The position numbers and the translations under genes are program-made. A DNA stretch of 64,000 bases. Origin: Mytilus galloprovincialis (taxonomy: Eukaryota > Mollusca > Bivalvia > Mytilida > Mytilidae). Location of the stretch: assembly GCF_965363235.1 (NCBI RefSeq), contig NC_134848.1:63554681-63618680 (forward strand), in the 5' to 3' direction. This document shows positions 1-8,754 of the stretch, one piece after another (the first letter of the stretch is position 1; every line of letters begins with the position of its first letter). Below the pieces are notes generated by a model. It had not been told where the DNA came from. It searched no databases and saw only the letters and a program-made list of their open reading frames with translations.

Positions 1-220
1 CCACATATTTTTACACATCTTCGTAGAGTAAAGGGAGACTACTGATTCGCTGAGTAGGAATTGATACAATATATGTTTTCAATGACTAAATCAAGGGTAT
101 ATGTATTATATCTATACCTTCCTGTAGCTAGACATATTTTTTTCAACTCTGCTTCTCGACTTTCAAAACTTACCCTTAAAAATATGTAATTCTTGTGTTT
201 GGTAACCGTTTTTCCAATAA
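1..220. other. AT-rich non-coding flank
   Basis: No open frame of note, RNA gene or recognisable repeat seen. Confidence 0.5.
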
Positions 221-304
221 AGTTATTAAAGATACCAGGATTGAAATTCTATATTTACGCCAGACGCTCGTATCGTCTAAAAAATACTCATCAGTGACTC
301 TCGA
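221..304 (+). repeat. Fragment of dispersed repeat family A
   Basis: The stretch runs from a 'taccaggatt' core through 'acgccagacg' to 'actcatcagtgac'. The same words, in the same order and at similar spacing, recur at 702 and 1044. It is a short diverged piece of that family. I associate the family with mussel genomes from memory only. Confidence 0.7.
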
Positions 305-701
305 ACCACACCCACATTCAAACTTACATTTATCAAACAGCTATCATACCAAATTCTACTGATATGTTTGATTTACAACACTTGTTGCAGATTATTGATA
401 TCGATGAAATAATGTCTGTATCTCCTAATTGCACTTATGCCAGTTTCTGATTCGTTTTGTTCAATCTTTAAATGTCTATGTTATGTTTGTATACTATTAT
501 TTGTCTTTGTCTGGTTCTTGCTATGGAGTATTTAGTTTACTACTGATCACTACTGGCCATGTGGTATTACTTAGTACCTGTGACCTGAAAATATCCTGTG
601 CTTAAATCCATCAACCAGAAACATTACTTCAACATACTGTTAAAACGATGAAATCGGTCAAACCTTATACAAAGTAATGACTACTGATCTAATTAGTTAT
701 C
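305..701. other. Non-coding interval, nothing recognised
   Basis: AT-rich sequence with no convincing ORF, RNA gene or repeat boundary. Confidence 0.5.
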
Positions 702-1043
702 AATAGTTATCAAAGGTTCCAGGATTACATTTTAATACGCCAGACGCACGATTCGACTCATTGGTGACGCTCAGATCAAAATAGTTATAAAGCCAAACAA
801 GTACAAAATTGAAGAGCATTTAGGACCCAAAATTCCAAAAAAATGTGCCAAATACGGCTAAGGTAATCTTCTCCTGGGATAAGAAAATCCTTAGTTTTTT
901 TCGAGAAAATCAAAGTTTTGTAACAGGAAATTTAGAAAATGACCATATAATTGATATTTATGTCAACACCGAAGTTCTGACTACTTGGCTGGTGATACCC
1001 TCGGGGACGAAACGTCCACTAGCAGTGGCATCGGCTAAGTGTG
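702..1043 (+). repeat. Dispersed repeat family A, full-length-looking copy
   Basis: It starts at 'aatagttatcaaagg' and ends where the same words restart at 1044, a period of about 342 bp. It contains the 'acgccagacg' and 'gacgctcagatcaaaat' cores and a 3' part with 'ccctcggggacgaaacgtcc'. A 67-codon frame at 845-1048 covers the right half, but it has no domain I recognise and runs across the repeat end, so I treat it as chance. The family resembles an abundant mytilid interspersed repeat (recalled, not searched). Confidence 0.7.
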
Positions 1044-1156
1044 AATAGTTATCAAAAGGTACCAGGATTGTAGAGTAATACGCCAGACGTGCGTTTCGTC
1101 TACACAAGACTCATCAGTTACGCTCAGATCAAAATAAGTCTAAACGCGAAAAAGAA
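1044..1156 (+). repeat. Dispersed repeat family A, second copy in tandem (5' part only)
   Basis: It directly follows the previous copy head to tail and repeats its first ~110 bp ('aatagttatcaaa', 'taccaggatt', 'acgccagacg', 'cgctcagatcaaaat') before similarity fades. Confidence 0.7.
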
Positions 1157-1483
1157 CACGTAGATACCTTTTTCGGCTTATGTTCAGGCTGTGGTGTCCT
1201 TGATACAAATTATAATGTGAAGATTGAATGTGTCTATGATTACAAATACTTTACTTTATCGATTTTTGAAGGCCCAAATGTTTCTAAGAACCTGCCCTAC
1301 CTCGGGGACAAATGTGTTGTTGTTACTGCATATAAAATCCCAAACAGCATCGTTATTGTGTGAACTTTTCATAACATAAACTGATCTATAAAGGAATTAG
1401 GTATTGATAATTCACTTGGAAACTAAACATAAACCTCAACGACCCTTACCAAGTTGGATTTTTTTAATAGTAATAGGTCAGTT
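1157..1483. other. Non-coding interval, nothing recognised
   Basis: A 67-codon frame opens at 1404 and runs into the next repeat. It shows no domain, signal peptide or coding bias that I can support. Confidence 0.45.
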
Positions 1484-1700
1484 TATGCGACTCTCATACA
1501 AGTCAGAGGTTAATCAAGCTATAACACCAGGTTTAATCCACCATTTTCTACATAAGAAAAAGCCTGTACCAAGTCAGGAATATGACAGTTGTTATCCATT
1601 CGTTTGATGTGTCTGAGCTTTTGAGTTTGCCATTTTTGATTAGGGACTTTTCGTTTTGAATTTTCCTCGGAGTTCAGTACTTTTGTGATTTTACTTTTTC
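1484..1700 (+). repeat. SINE-like bivalve interspersed repeat
   Basis: The block contains 'ggtttaatcc' at 1530-1539, close to a pol III B box (GGTTCGANTCC). It is followed by a body with 'cctgtaccaagtcagg', 'gacagttgttatccattcg' and 'ttttcctcggagttcag', and ends in a T-rich tail. I recall this body as a very frequent repeat in mussel and other bivalve sequences. A SINE with a degenerate tRNA-like head is the likeliest reading; the head is too diverged to name a parent tRNA. Confidence 0.55.
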
Positions 1701-1837
1701 TATGTGTCATTTGAAGAACATGTACTTCCTCTACTGTATAAAATACCAAAATTACATACAGTCGGTGAAAACAACGTTAAACGTATTGGTATTCAAAGTA
1801 TTTAAAGTAACCTCTTTCTTAATTATACTGTTGTAGC
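1701..1837. other. Non-coding interval, nothing recognised
   Basis: Short AT-rich spacer between the SINE-like repeat and the inverted-repeat element. No gene or repeat boundary seen. Confidence 0.45.
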
Positions 1838-1839
1838 TA

Positions 1840-2193
1840 CGGGGCGCCGAATGGGACTCTTGTGGTTTTGTACAAAATTCAATTCTGTCATAACAAAATC
1901 ATTTTTGTCTTACAAAACTATGTGATACAGACTTGTTTTATGAGAACTTCAATTTTGTGATGACAAAATTCAGTTTTGTAGACAAAATTCATTTATGTAG
2001 ACAAAATTCATTTTTGTCATGACAAAAGTAACTTTTGTCCACTGAAAGATAATTTTGTATGACAAAATTTTAAATTTGTAGTATGCTACACATTTTGTTA
2101 AACTGAACTCATTTTTGTTGAACAAAACTCACTGTTGTCCGTACAAAATTGAATTTCGAGTACAAAATCACAAGAGTCCCATTCGGCGCTCTG
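1840..2193. mobile_element. MITE-like DNA transposon with ~28-bp TIRs and TA target duplication
   Basis: The ends are inverted copies of each other. The left end reads 'cggggcgccgaatgggactc', and the reverse complement of the right end reads 'cagagcgccgaatgggactc'. The match continues through 'ttgtg[g/a]ttttgtac'. A TA dinucleotide lies directly outside both ends (1838-1839 and 2194-2195), the hallmark of Tc1/mariner-type insertion. The 354-bp interior has no transposase frame and is a dense, degenerate array of 'acaaaattca' and 'tgacaaaa' words in both orientations. This is a non-autonomous element. The TA duplication is only two bases, so the superfamily call is tentative. Confidence 0.8.
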
Positions 2194-2195
2194 TA

Positions 2196-3025
2196 GTAGC
2201 AAGCCAGGCTTGTGAAACTTTATCATTTAAAGCGCAAATCAGATGAGGATACTAAAAAGCTAACATGCAATCTCTGTCTCTTTTCTTATGTAACAGTATA
2301 TAAACATTTGACTGTTTTATCCTTTAAACAGGCATTCACTATTCAGAAAAATAAAAGACAAATTGTTCGGAATAAAATTGGTCCTGCTTTCTTTCATAAA
2401 AAGAGAATGGACACACTAATCTTGTTAAGGGAGGGATAAATCAGATTTTGCAAAACCATCCCTCTGATTCAAACAAAATATTCTTTGAAACTAAAACTAT
2501 CAGCTGGACTTCATTATTGATCAAAATTTATTTGTCAGTTACGTTTCGAGAACGTATTTTTCAGTAATTATTGGCATTTTTAAAATTATACGTCGCCGAT
2601 TTCTTCATTTATTAAAATATTCAAATGTTGCTTAACTTGAATATGCACCTCTTGAGAAGAACGAAAATAAGCTCATTATCTTCCAACTTCATATTGGCGC
2701 TATATCAATGATGTCCGTTCGTTAAATAAGTCAAAGTTTAGTGAACGCATCTATTCCATCGAAATTGCTTGACAACTATAAACTGACATGAGCACCTGCA
2801 ACCCACTGCCCTCCCTCTGTTTTCTTTCTTGGGATCGATGCTGCTCAATCTTTAGTTTGATATGTTGAGTTGTGTGTACTGTTGATAGTCGGGTTTTGAT
2901 TTTATAGATTTTTTGCCATTAAAAGTGGGGTTTTTCTTAACTTATGACTTACCTTGAAAATCCCTTTCGTGTCTTTCGCCTCTTTTTGAAATGTACAGTT
3001 CTTTTTAAATTCTGCGTTTGGGAAG
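2196..3025. other. Non-coding interval, nothing recognised
   Basis: A 75-codon frame at 2212-2439 is Lys-rich and AT-driven with no recognisable motif; I do not call it a gene. The rest shows no RNA gene or repeat that I can place. Confidence 0.45.
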
Positions 3026-3608
3026 AAAGGAGTAGGTTCAGTAAGACCACTTTTTGGCCCCAAAATATAGCAGTTTTACAAAATTGTTGAAATGTAAACC
3101 TTTAGTTATTTATTGGACAGTAGAATGCTTCTGCTACATAAATATGGGCTGTTTTTGACAATACAATGCACATATATCCGGTACTAGCACCATTAAGTCA
3201 TGCTAAATTACTGAAATCCTTATAATTCGAGCATTTTAGTTAAATTTTAGACGGTTTTCGTGTAAAACGAAAGTGGCCGCATTCGTGTTCATCCTTAATA
3301 TTGAAATGTAAGTTGTATTTTATGATAATACATAACATATATAAAGGTTGAGGATGAACACGGATGCGGCCACTTTCATTTTTACCAAAAACCATCTGAA
3401 AAGTGACATTTTTCGGCATATTAGGTAGATTTTTCATATTTGAGCTTGAATCGGATCGTTTTTAATGACTAAATCTGTTAAAATATTTCACATAAACTAA
3501 CTAATTCAAAAAAATAGACACTTAAGTGTTTAAAAAGTGGTCAAAATCTTTCGTCAGATGAACCTGAATTTTGAGGCCAAAATCGGTCCTTACCGGACCT
3601 ACTCCTTT
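3026..3608. mobile_element. Palindromic (foldback/MITE-like) element
   Basis: The outer arms match as inverted repeats: 'aaaggagtaggttcagtaag' at 3026 pairs with the reverse complement of the end at 3608, 'aaaggagtaggtccggtaag'. The similarity carries on through 'ttttggcc[c/t]caaaat'. A second, inner pair of arms lies at 3245-3296 and 3351-3402 (core 'gaaagtggccgcat'), around a 54-bp loop. The DNA between inner and outer arms is diverged. There is no transposase and I could not define a target-site duplication. A 65-codon minus-strand frame at 3240-3437 is produced by the inner palindrome and is not called as a gene. Confidence 0.7.
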
Positions 3609-3995
3609 GAAACTTCTGTGTCCACACATCCTTTTGAATCAATTCGGTATAAAAGAAAGATGATGTAGCGTGGCCCGTAAACCAGAAATAAATCTATAGT
3701 TAAGGAATGATCGCGTTTGACTACAGTACAAACGGCATACTCTATAGATAATTGACACAGCCGTGTCCGTAATTAAATCACCGAGTGGCAGTCTTGACTC
3801 TAAAATTATAATTTTATATGCATTAATTATTGCGCAATCATACCGGGAATAAATTTACCCCAAGATGGTGATACGGTAAAAAAGTTATAATCCATCTGAT
3901 TGGATTATATTTATCGTTTCAAAATTAACCAGAAATGCGTAGAGGGAATAACAATTTGAAAAAAATTGGCCTAATCTTTTATAAAAAAAACCTCC
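3609..3995. other. Non-coding flank up to the array's left edge
   Basis: AT-rich DNA with an A-run and 'cctcc' just before the array. No gene or repeat recognised. Matching to the tRNA unit begins sharply at 3996. Confidence 0.5.
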
Positions 3996-4058
3996 TCAAT
4001 ACTATGAATTTGCGGATGCGTTCAATATATTAACAAGATAGCAGTGAGCGTTAAGTAC

Positions 4059-4066
4059 CTAAAAAT
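4059..4066 (+). promoter_or_regulatory. AT-rich TATA-like motif upstream of tRNA-Asp (unit 1)
   Basis: 'ctaaaaat' lies 17-24 bp before the mature 5' end. It recurs in every unit that has the normal 5' flank. A role in pol III start-site placement is inferred. Confidence 0.4.
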
Positions 4067-4082
4067 GATGGTCGTTACTAAG

Positions 4083-4154
4083 TCCTCGGTAGTATAGTGG
4101 TTAGTATCCCCGCCTGTCACGCGGGAGACCGGGGTTCGATTCCCCGCCGGGGAG
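4083..4154 (+). tRNA. tRNA-Asp-GTC: tRNA-Asp (GTC), copy 1
   Basis: A 72-nt gene with a perfect cloverleaf. The acceptor TCCTCGG pairs with CCGGGGA (one G-U pair), and the discriminator is G73 as expected for eukaryotic tRNA-Asp. The anticodon stem CCCGC/GCGGG carries loop CTGTCAC with anticodon GTC at 4116-4118. The T arm GGGGTTCGATTCCCC contains a canonical B box, and box A is TAGTATAGTGG. There is no intron and no encoded CCA, so this is a nuclear eukaryotic gene that decodes GAC/GAU. It is transcribed away from tRNA-Tyr of the preceding unit and towards tRNA-Ala. It is very close to vertebrate cytosolic tRNA-Asp. Confidence 0.98.
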
Positions 4155-4161
4155 GACATTA

Positions 4162-4167
4162 TTTTTT
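4162..4167 (+). terminator. Pol III terminator of tRNA-Asp (unit 1)
   Basis: Six T residues beginning 8 nt after the mature 3' end. Repeated in all units. Confidence 0.85.
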
Positions 4168-4665
4168 ACTTGGCTTTGGATTTTCATTCTTTAATTGTCA
4201 ATTTGACCGCTATAGTAACACCGGATAATAACTGTGTAAGGGTTTGAAACCAATCCAACTGTCGTATTGTTTATGCCGTAGCATCTCCAGTTCATGTCAT
4301 CAGAAGACGACCAGTTAAGTTTTGAACACGTTCCCAACCTTTAAATGTGTCTACTTTTTAGCATTCATGAGCATATTTTTGAGAAAAAAAACGCAAAGAT
4401 AAACTAAACCTGACTATCACTGCATCATTAATCCTTTATGACAGATTATTTACTCATTATTATACTACATCCCGAATGTGGTGAACGAGTCGAACTAATC
4501 ACATTAAAATAAACATGAGAGTGTCAATGAATGAAGGATTCTTGTAACATGTGTAAGGGCAGGACATACACTCGAATCGACACAATTTCCTTATTTCGTT
4601 CATATCAGACTCTATTCATTTTCAATGCTGAAAGACTACCGAAAAATTGAGTATTGGCGACATTC
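4168..4665. other. Asp-Ala spacer (unit 1; repeated in all units)
   Basis: About 500 bp of AT-rich DNA between two convergent tRNA genes. I see no further tRNA, 5S or snRNA gene and no ORF. A lone B-box-like word lies on the minus strand at 4486-4496 without a matching T-arm stem. Confidence 0.6.
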
Positions 4666-4670
4666 AAAAA
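4666..4670 (-). terminator. Pol III terminator of tRNA-Ala (unit 1)
   Basis: Five T residues on the minus strand, starting 5 nt past the mature 3' end. Repeated in all units. Confidence 0.8.
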
Positions 4671-4674
4671 TTTA

Positions 4675-4747
4675 TGGAGGACCCGGGCATCGATCCCGGT
4701 ACCTCTCGCATGCTAAGCGAGCGCTCTACCATGTGAGCTAGTCCCCC
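4675..4747 (-). tRNA. tRNA-Ala-AGC: tRNA-Ala (AGC), copy 1
   Basis: A 73-nt gene. The acceptor GGGGGAC/GTCCTCC has the G3-U70 pair that identifies tRNA-Ala to alanyl-tRNA synthetase, and the discriminator is A73. D arm GCTC/GAGC; anticodon stem CTCGC/GCGAG with loop TTAGCAT; anticodon AGC (4712-4714, read on the minus strand), whose A34 is normally edited to inosine. T arm CCGGG-ATCGATG-CCCGG. Box A is TAGCTCACATGG. Box B is the GGATCGATGCC variant usual in animal tRNA-Ala. No intron, no encoded CCA. Convergent with tRNA-Asp. Confidence 0.98.
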
Positions 4748-5036
4748 TCTTGGGTAATATGTCATTAAATAACGCCTTTATAAATGCGTACAGATGTCAT
4801 TCAGTCACTTTATCGGTTCTAACTACAGTTCAAAGTAGTCTCGAGAGCTACATTTGTACATAATGAAGATTTATTTATATTTAGCACAATTACGTGATAT
4901 GCCTACAACTGCTTTGGCGGTCGGTCGTTAAAACAAAATGAATAAGGTTGAAACGTGGTACATGCATAACAACCCGCTAATGTGCATTCGCTAAAATTCC
5001 TCGAACAATGGTAATATTTGAGAGTGAAATGGGACC
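4748..5036. other. Ala-Tyr spacer (unit 1; repeated in all units)
   Basis: About 290 bp that serves as the 5' flank of tRNA-Ala and the 3' flank of tRNA-Tyr. It holds a TATA-like motif next to tRNA-Ala and nothing else I can support. Confidence 0.6.
4777..4784 (-). promoter_or_regulatory. TATA-like motif upstream of tRNA-Ala (unit 1)
   Basis: The palindromic 'tttataaa' core lies 30-37 bp before the 5' end of tRNA-Ala. The spacing fits TFIIIB/TBP placement. Upstream TATA elements are known to matter for some animal tRNA genes, including silkworm tRNA-Ala. It is destroyed by a 4-bp deletion in units 40-43. Confidence 0.5.
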
Positions 5037-5042
5037 AAAAAA
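5037..5042 (-). terminator. Pol III terminator of tRNA-Tyr (unit 1)
   Basis: Six T residues on the minus strand, starting 3 nt past the mature 3' end. Present wherever tRNA-Tyr is present. Confidence 0.85.
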
Positions 5043-5044
5043 TA

Positions 5045-5136
5045 TCCCGTGAGGCGGAGTCGAACCACCGACCTAGAGATGTCAGATTTTCTTATTCCAC
5101 TACAGTCTCCCGCTCTACCAACTGAGCTATCACGGG
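5045..5136 (-). tRNA. tRNA-Tyr-GTA: tRNA-Tyr (GTA) with 19-nt intron, copy 1
   Basis: A 92-nt gene that gives a 73-nt tRNA after removal of a 19-nt intron at 5081-5099. The intron follows position 37, the canonical site for eukaryotic nuclear tRNA introns cut by the TSEN endonuclease. Acceptor CCCGTGA/TCACGGG, discriminator A73. The C1-G72 pair is the eukaryotic tyrosine identity element. D arm GCTC/GAGC; anticodon stem GGAGA/TCTCT; loop CTGTAGA with anticodon GTA (5101-5103, minus strand). T arm GGTGG-TTCGACT-CCGCC. Box A TAGCTCAGTTGG and box B GGTTCGACTCC are both canonical. Decodes UAC/UAU. Head to head with the next unit's tRNA-Asp. Confidence 0.97.
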
Positions 5137-5442
5137 GTCTGTATACAAATGGTTAAATTGATGATTTATACGTATTTGGATGTATTGTACATTTAGTAAT
5201 AAAAACAAAAAAGCGCCATCAATTGAATCTGAAACGTATATTAGGGGAAGGAGGGGCGATAATTCATTAAGATATTTCAATTGGCAAGAGTAGCAGAGAA
5301 AACAAGTAAGTAGAATGACGGATCGGTTGCGCTTAACATATATCGCCTACAGCAATCAATACTATGAATTTGCGGATGCGTTCAATATATTAACAAGATA
5401 GCAGTGAGCGTTAAGTACCTAAAAATGATGGTCGTTACTAAG
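5137..5442. other. Tyr-Asp divergent spacer (unit 1; repeated in all full units)
   Basis: A 306-bp region between two head-to-head pol III genes, so a shared 5' flank. Contains the TATA-like motif of tRNA-Tyr near one end and that of the following tRNA-Asp near the other. A 62-codon minus-strand frame begins here and runs into tRNA-Tyr; it is a shadow. Confidence 0.6.
5164..5171 (-). promoter_or_regulatory. TATA-like motif upstream of tRNA-Tyr (unit 1)
   Basis: 'gtataaat' on the minus strand lies 28-35 bp before the tRNA-Tyr 5' end, nearly the same spacing as the motif before tRNA-Ala. Function inferred. Confidence 0.45.
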
Positions 5443-5514
5443 TCCTCGGTAGTATAGTGGTTAGTATCCCCGCCTGTCACGCGGGAGACCGGGGTTCGAT
5501 TCCCCGCCGGGGAG
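5443..5514 (+). tRNA. tRNA-Asp-GTC: tRNA-Asp (GTC), copy 2
   Basis: Unit 2; no difference from copy 1 seen. Confidence 0.98.
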
Positions 5515-6034
5515 GACATTATTTTTTACTTGGCTTTGGATTTTCATTCTTTAATTGTCAATTTGACCGCTATAGTAACACCGGATAATAACTGTGTAAG
5601 GGTTTGAAACCAATCCAACTGTCGTATTGTTTATGCCGTAGCATCTCCAGTTCATGTCATCAGAAGACGACCAGTTAAGTTTTGAACACGTTCCCAACCT
5701 TTAAATGTGTCTACTTTTTAGCATTCATGAGCATATTTTTGAGAAAAAAAACGCAAAGATAAACTAAACCTGACTATCACTGCATCATTAATCCTTTATG
5801 ACAGATTATTTACTCATTATTATACTACATCCCGAATGTGGTGAACGAGTCGAACTAATCACATTAAAATAAACATGAGAGTGTCAATGAATGAAGGATT
5901 CTTGTAACATGTGTAAGGGCAGGACATACACTCGAATCGACACAATTTCCTTATTTCGTTCATATCAGACTCTATTCATTTTCAATGCTGAAAGACTACC
6001 GAAAAATTGAGTATTGGCGACATTCAAAAATTTA

Positions 6035-6107
6035 TGGAGGACCCGGGCATCGATCCCGGTACCTCTCGCATGCTAAGCGAGCGCTCTACCATGTGAGCTA
6101 GTCCCCC
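6035..6107 (-). tRNA. tRNA-Ala-AGC: tRNA-Ala (AGC), copy 2
   Basis: Unit 2; no difference from copy 1 seen. Confidence 0.98.
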
Positions 6108-6404
6108 TCTTGGGTAATATGTCATTAAATAACGCCTTTATAAATGCGTACAGATGTCATTCAGTCACTTTATCGGTTCTAACTACAGTTCAAAGTAGTC
6201 TCGAGAGCTACATTTGTACATAATGAAGATTTATTTATATTTAGCACAATTACGTGATATGCCTACAACTGCTTTGGCGGTCGGTCGTTAAAACAAAATG
6301 AATAAGGTTGAAACGTGGTACATGCATAACAACCCGCTAATGTGCATTCGCTAAAATTCCTCGAACAATGGTAATATTTGAGAGTGAAATGGGACCAAAA
6401 AATA

Positions 6405-6496
6405 TCCCGTGAGGCGGAGTCGAACCACCGACCTAGAGATGTCAGATTTTCTTATTCCACTACAGTCTCCCGCTCTACCAACTGAGCTATCACGGG
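6405..6496 (-). tRNA. tRNA-Tyr-GTA: tRNA-Tyr (GTA) with intron, copy 2
   Basis: Unit 2; same gene and 19-nt intron as copy 1. Confidence 0.97.
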
Positions 6497-6802
6497 GTCT
6501 GTATACAAATGGTTAAATTGATGATTTATACGTATTTGGATGTATTGTACATTTAGTAATAAAAACAAAAAAGCGCCATCAATTGAATCTGAAACGTATA
6601 TTAGGGGAAGGAGGGGCGATAATTCATTAAGATATTTCAATTGGCAAGAGTAGCAGAGAAAACAAGTAAGTAGAATGACGGATCGGTTGCGCTTAACATA
6701 TATCGCCTACAGCAATCAATACTATGAATTTGCGGATGCGTTCAATATATTAACAAGATAGCAGTGAGCGTTAAGTACCTAAAAATGATGGTCGTTACTA
6801 AG

Positions 6803-6874
6803 TCCTCGGTAGTATAGTGGTTAGTATCCCCGCCTGTCACGCGGGAGACCGGGGTTCGATTCCCCGCCGGGGAG
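6803..6874 (+). tRNA. tRNA-Asp-GTC: tRNA-Asp (GTC), copy 3
   Basis: Unit 3; as copy 1. Confidence 0.98.
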
Positions 6875-7394
6875 GACATTATTTTTTACTTGGCTTTGGA
6901 TTTTCATTCTTTAATTGTCAATTTGACCGCTATAGTAACACCGGATAATAACTGTGTAAGGGTTTGAAACCAATCCAACTGTCGTATTGTTTATGCCGTA
7001 GCATCTCCAGTTCATGTCATCAGAAGACGACCAGTTAAGTTTTGAACACGTTCCCAACCTTTAAATGTGTCTACTTTTTAGCATTCATGAGCATATTTTT
7101 GAGAAAAAAAACGCAAAGATAAACTAAACCTGACTATCACTGCATCATTAATCCTTTATGACAGATTATTTACTCATTATTATACTACATCCCGAATGTG
7201 GTGAACGAGTCGAACTAATCACATTAAAATAAACATGAGAGTGTCAATGAATGAAGGATTCTTGTAACATGTGTAAGGGCAGGACATACACTCGAATCGA
7301 CACAATTTCCTTATTTCGTTCATATCAGACTCTATTCATTTTCAATGCTGAAAGACTACCGAAAAATTGAGTATTGGCGACATTCAAAAATTTA

Positions 7395-7467
7395 TGGAGG
7401 ACCCGGGCATCGATCCCGGTACCTCTCGCATGCTAAGCGAGCGCTCTACCATGTGAGCTAGTCCCCC
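7395..7467 (-). tRNA. tRNA-Ala-AGC: tRNA-Ala (AGC), copy 3
   Basis: Unit 3; as copy 1. Confidence 0.98.
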
Positions 7468-7764
7468 TCTTGGGTAATATGTCATTAAATAACGCCTTTA
7501 TAAATGCGTACAGATGTCATTCAGTCACTTTATCGGTTCTAACTACAGTTCAAAGTAGTCTCGAGAGCTACATTTGTACATAATGAAGATTTATTTATAT
7601 TTAGCACAATTACGTGATATGCCTACAACTGCTTTGGCGGTCGGTCGTTAAAACAAAATGAATAAGGTTGAAACGTGGTACATGCATAACAACCCGCTAA
7701 TGTGCATTCGCTAAAATTCCTCGAACAATGGTAATATTTGAGAGTGAAATGGGACCAAAAAATA

Positions 7765-7856
7765 TCCCGTGAGGCGGAGTCGAACCACCGACCTAGAGAT
7801 GTCAGATTTTCTTATTCCACTACAGTCTCCCGCTCTACCAACTGAGCTATCACGGG
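7765..7856 (-). tRNA. tRNA-Tyr-GTA: tRNA-Tyr (GTA) with intron, copy 3
   Basis: Unit 3; as copy 1. Confidence 0.97.
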
Positions 7857-8162
7857 GTCTGTATACAAATGGTTAAATTGATGATTTATACGTATTTGGA
7901 TGTATTGTACATTTAGTAATAAAAACAAAAAAGCGCCATCAATTGAATCTGAAACGTATATTAGGGGAAGGAGGGGCGATAATTCATTAAGATATTTCAA
8001 TTGGCAAGAGTAGCAGAGAAAACAAGTAAGTAGAATGACGGATCGGTTGCGCTTAACATATATCGCCTACAGCAATCAATACTATGAATTTGCGGATGCG
8101 TTCAATATATTAACAAGATAGCAGTGAGCGTTAAGTACCTAAAAATGATGGTCGTTACTAAG

Positions 8163-8234
8163 TCCTCGGTAGTATAGTGGTTAGTATCCCCGCCTGTCAC
8201 GCGGGAGACCGGGGTTCGATTCCCCGCCGGGGAG
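8163..8234 (+). tRNA. tRNA-Asp-GTC: tRNA-Asp (GTC), copy 4
   Basis: Unit 4; as copy 1. Confidence 0.98.
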
Positions 8235-8754
8235 GACATTATTTTTTACTTGGCTTTGGATTTTCATTCTTTAATTGTCAATTTGACCGCTATAGTAACA
8301 CCGGATAATAACTGTGTAAGGGTTTGAAACCAATCCAACTGTCGTATTGTTTATGCCGTAGCATCTCCAGTTCATGTCATCAGAAGACGACCAGTTAAGT
8401 TTTGAACACGTTCCCAACCTTTAAATGTGTCTACTTTTTAGCATTCATGAGCATATTTTTGAGAAAAAAAACGCAAAGATAAACTAAACCTGACTATCAC
8501 TGCATCATTAATCCTTTATGACAGATTATTTACTCATTATTATACTACATCCCGAATGTGGTGAACGAGTCGAACTAATCACATTAAAATAAACATGAGA
8601 GTGTCAATGAATGAAGGATTCTTGTAACATGTGTAAGGGCAGGACATACACTCGAATCGACACAATTTCCTTATTTCGTTCATATCAGACTCTATTCATT
8701 TTCAATGCTGAAAGACTACCGAAAAATTGAGTATTGGCGACATTCAAAAATTTA

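Noticed and set aside
845-1048. A 67-codon plus-strand frame
   Set aside because: Lies wholly in the right half of a dispersed repeat and ends across the repeat boundary; no recognised domain.
3240-3437. A 65-codon minus-strand frame
   Set aside because: Generated by the inner palindrome of the foldback element.
4486-4496. B-box-like word on the minus strand in the Asp-Ala spacer (AGTTCGACTCG, 9 of 11 matches)
   Set aside because: The flanks cannot form a T-arm stem and no box A or anticodon arm is in place, so it is not a tRNA or a clear relic. A TFIIIC-only site remains possible but unsupported.
4168-4665. A hidden 5S rRNA or snRNA gene in the spacers
   Set aside because: I looked for 5S box A/C and for U1, U2 and U6 landmarks and saw none. 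A covariance-model search (Infernal/Rfam) on one unit would settle it.
5092-5280. A 62-codon minus-strand frame repeated once per unit (ends IAQLVERETVVE)
   Set aside because: It covers the tRNA-Tyr 5' flank and the 5' half of the tRNA itself; its repetition only reflects the array. No coding evidence.
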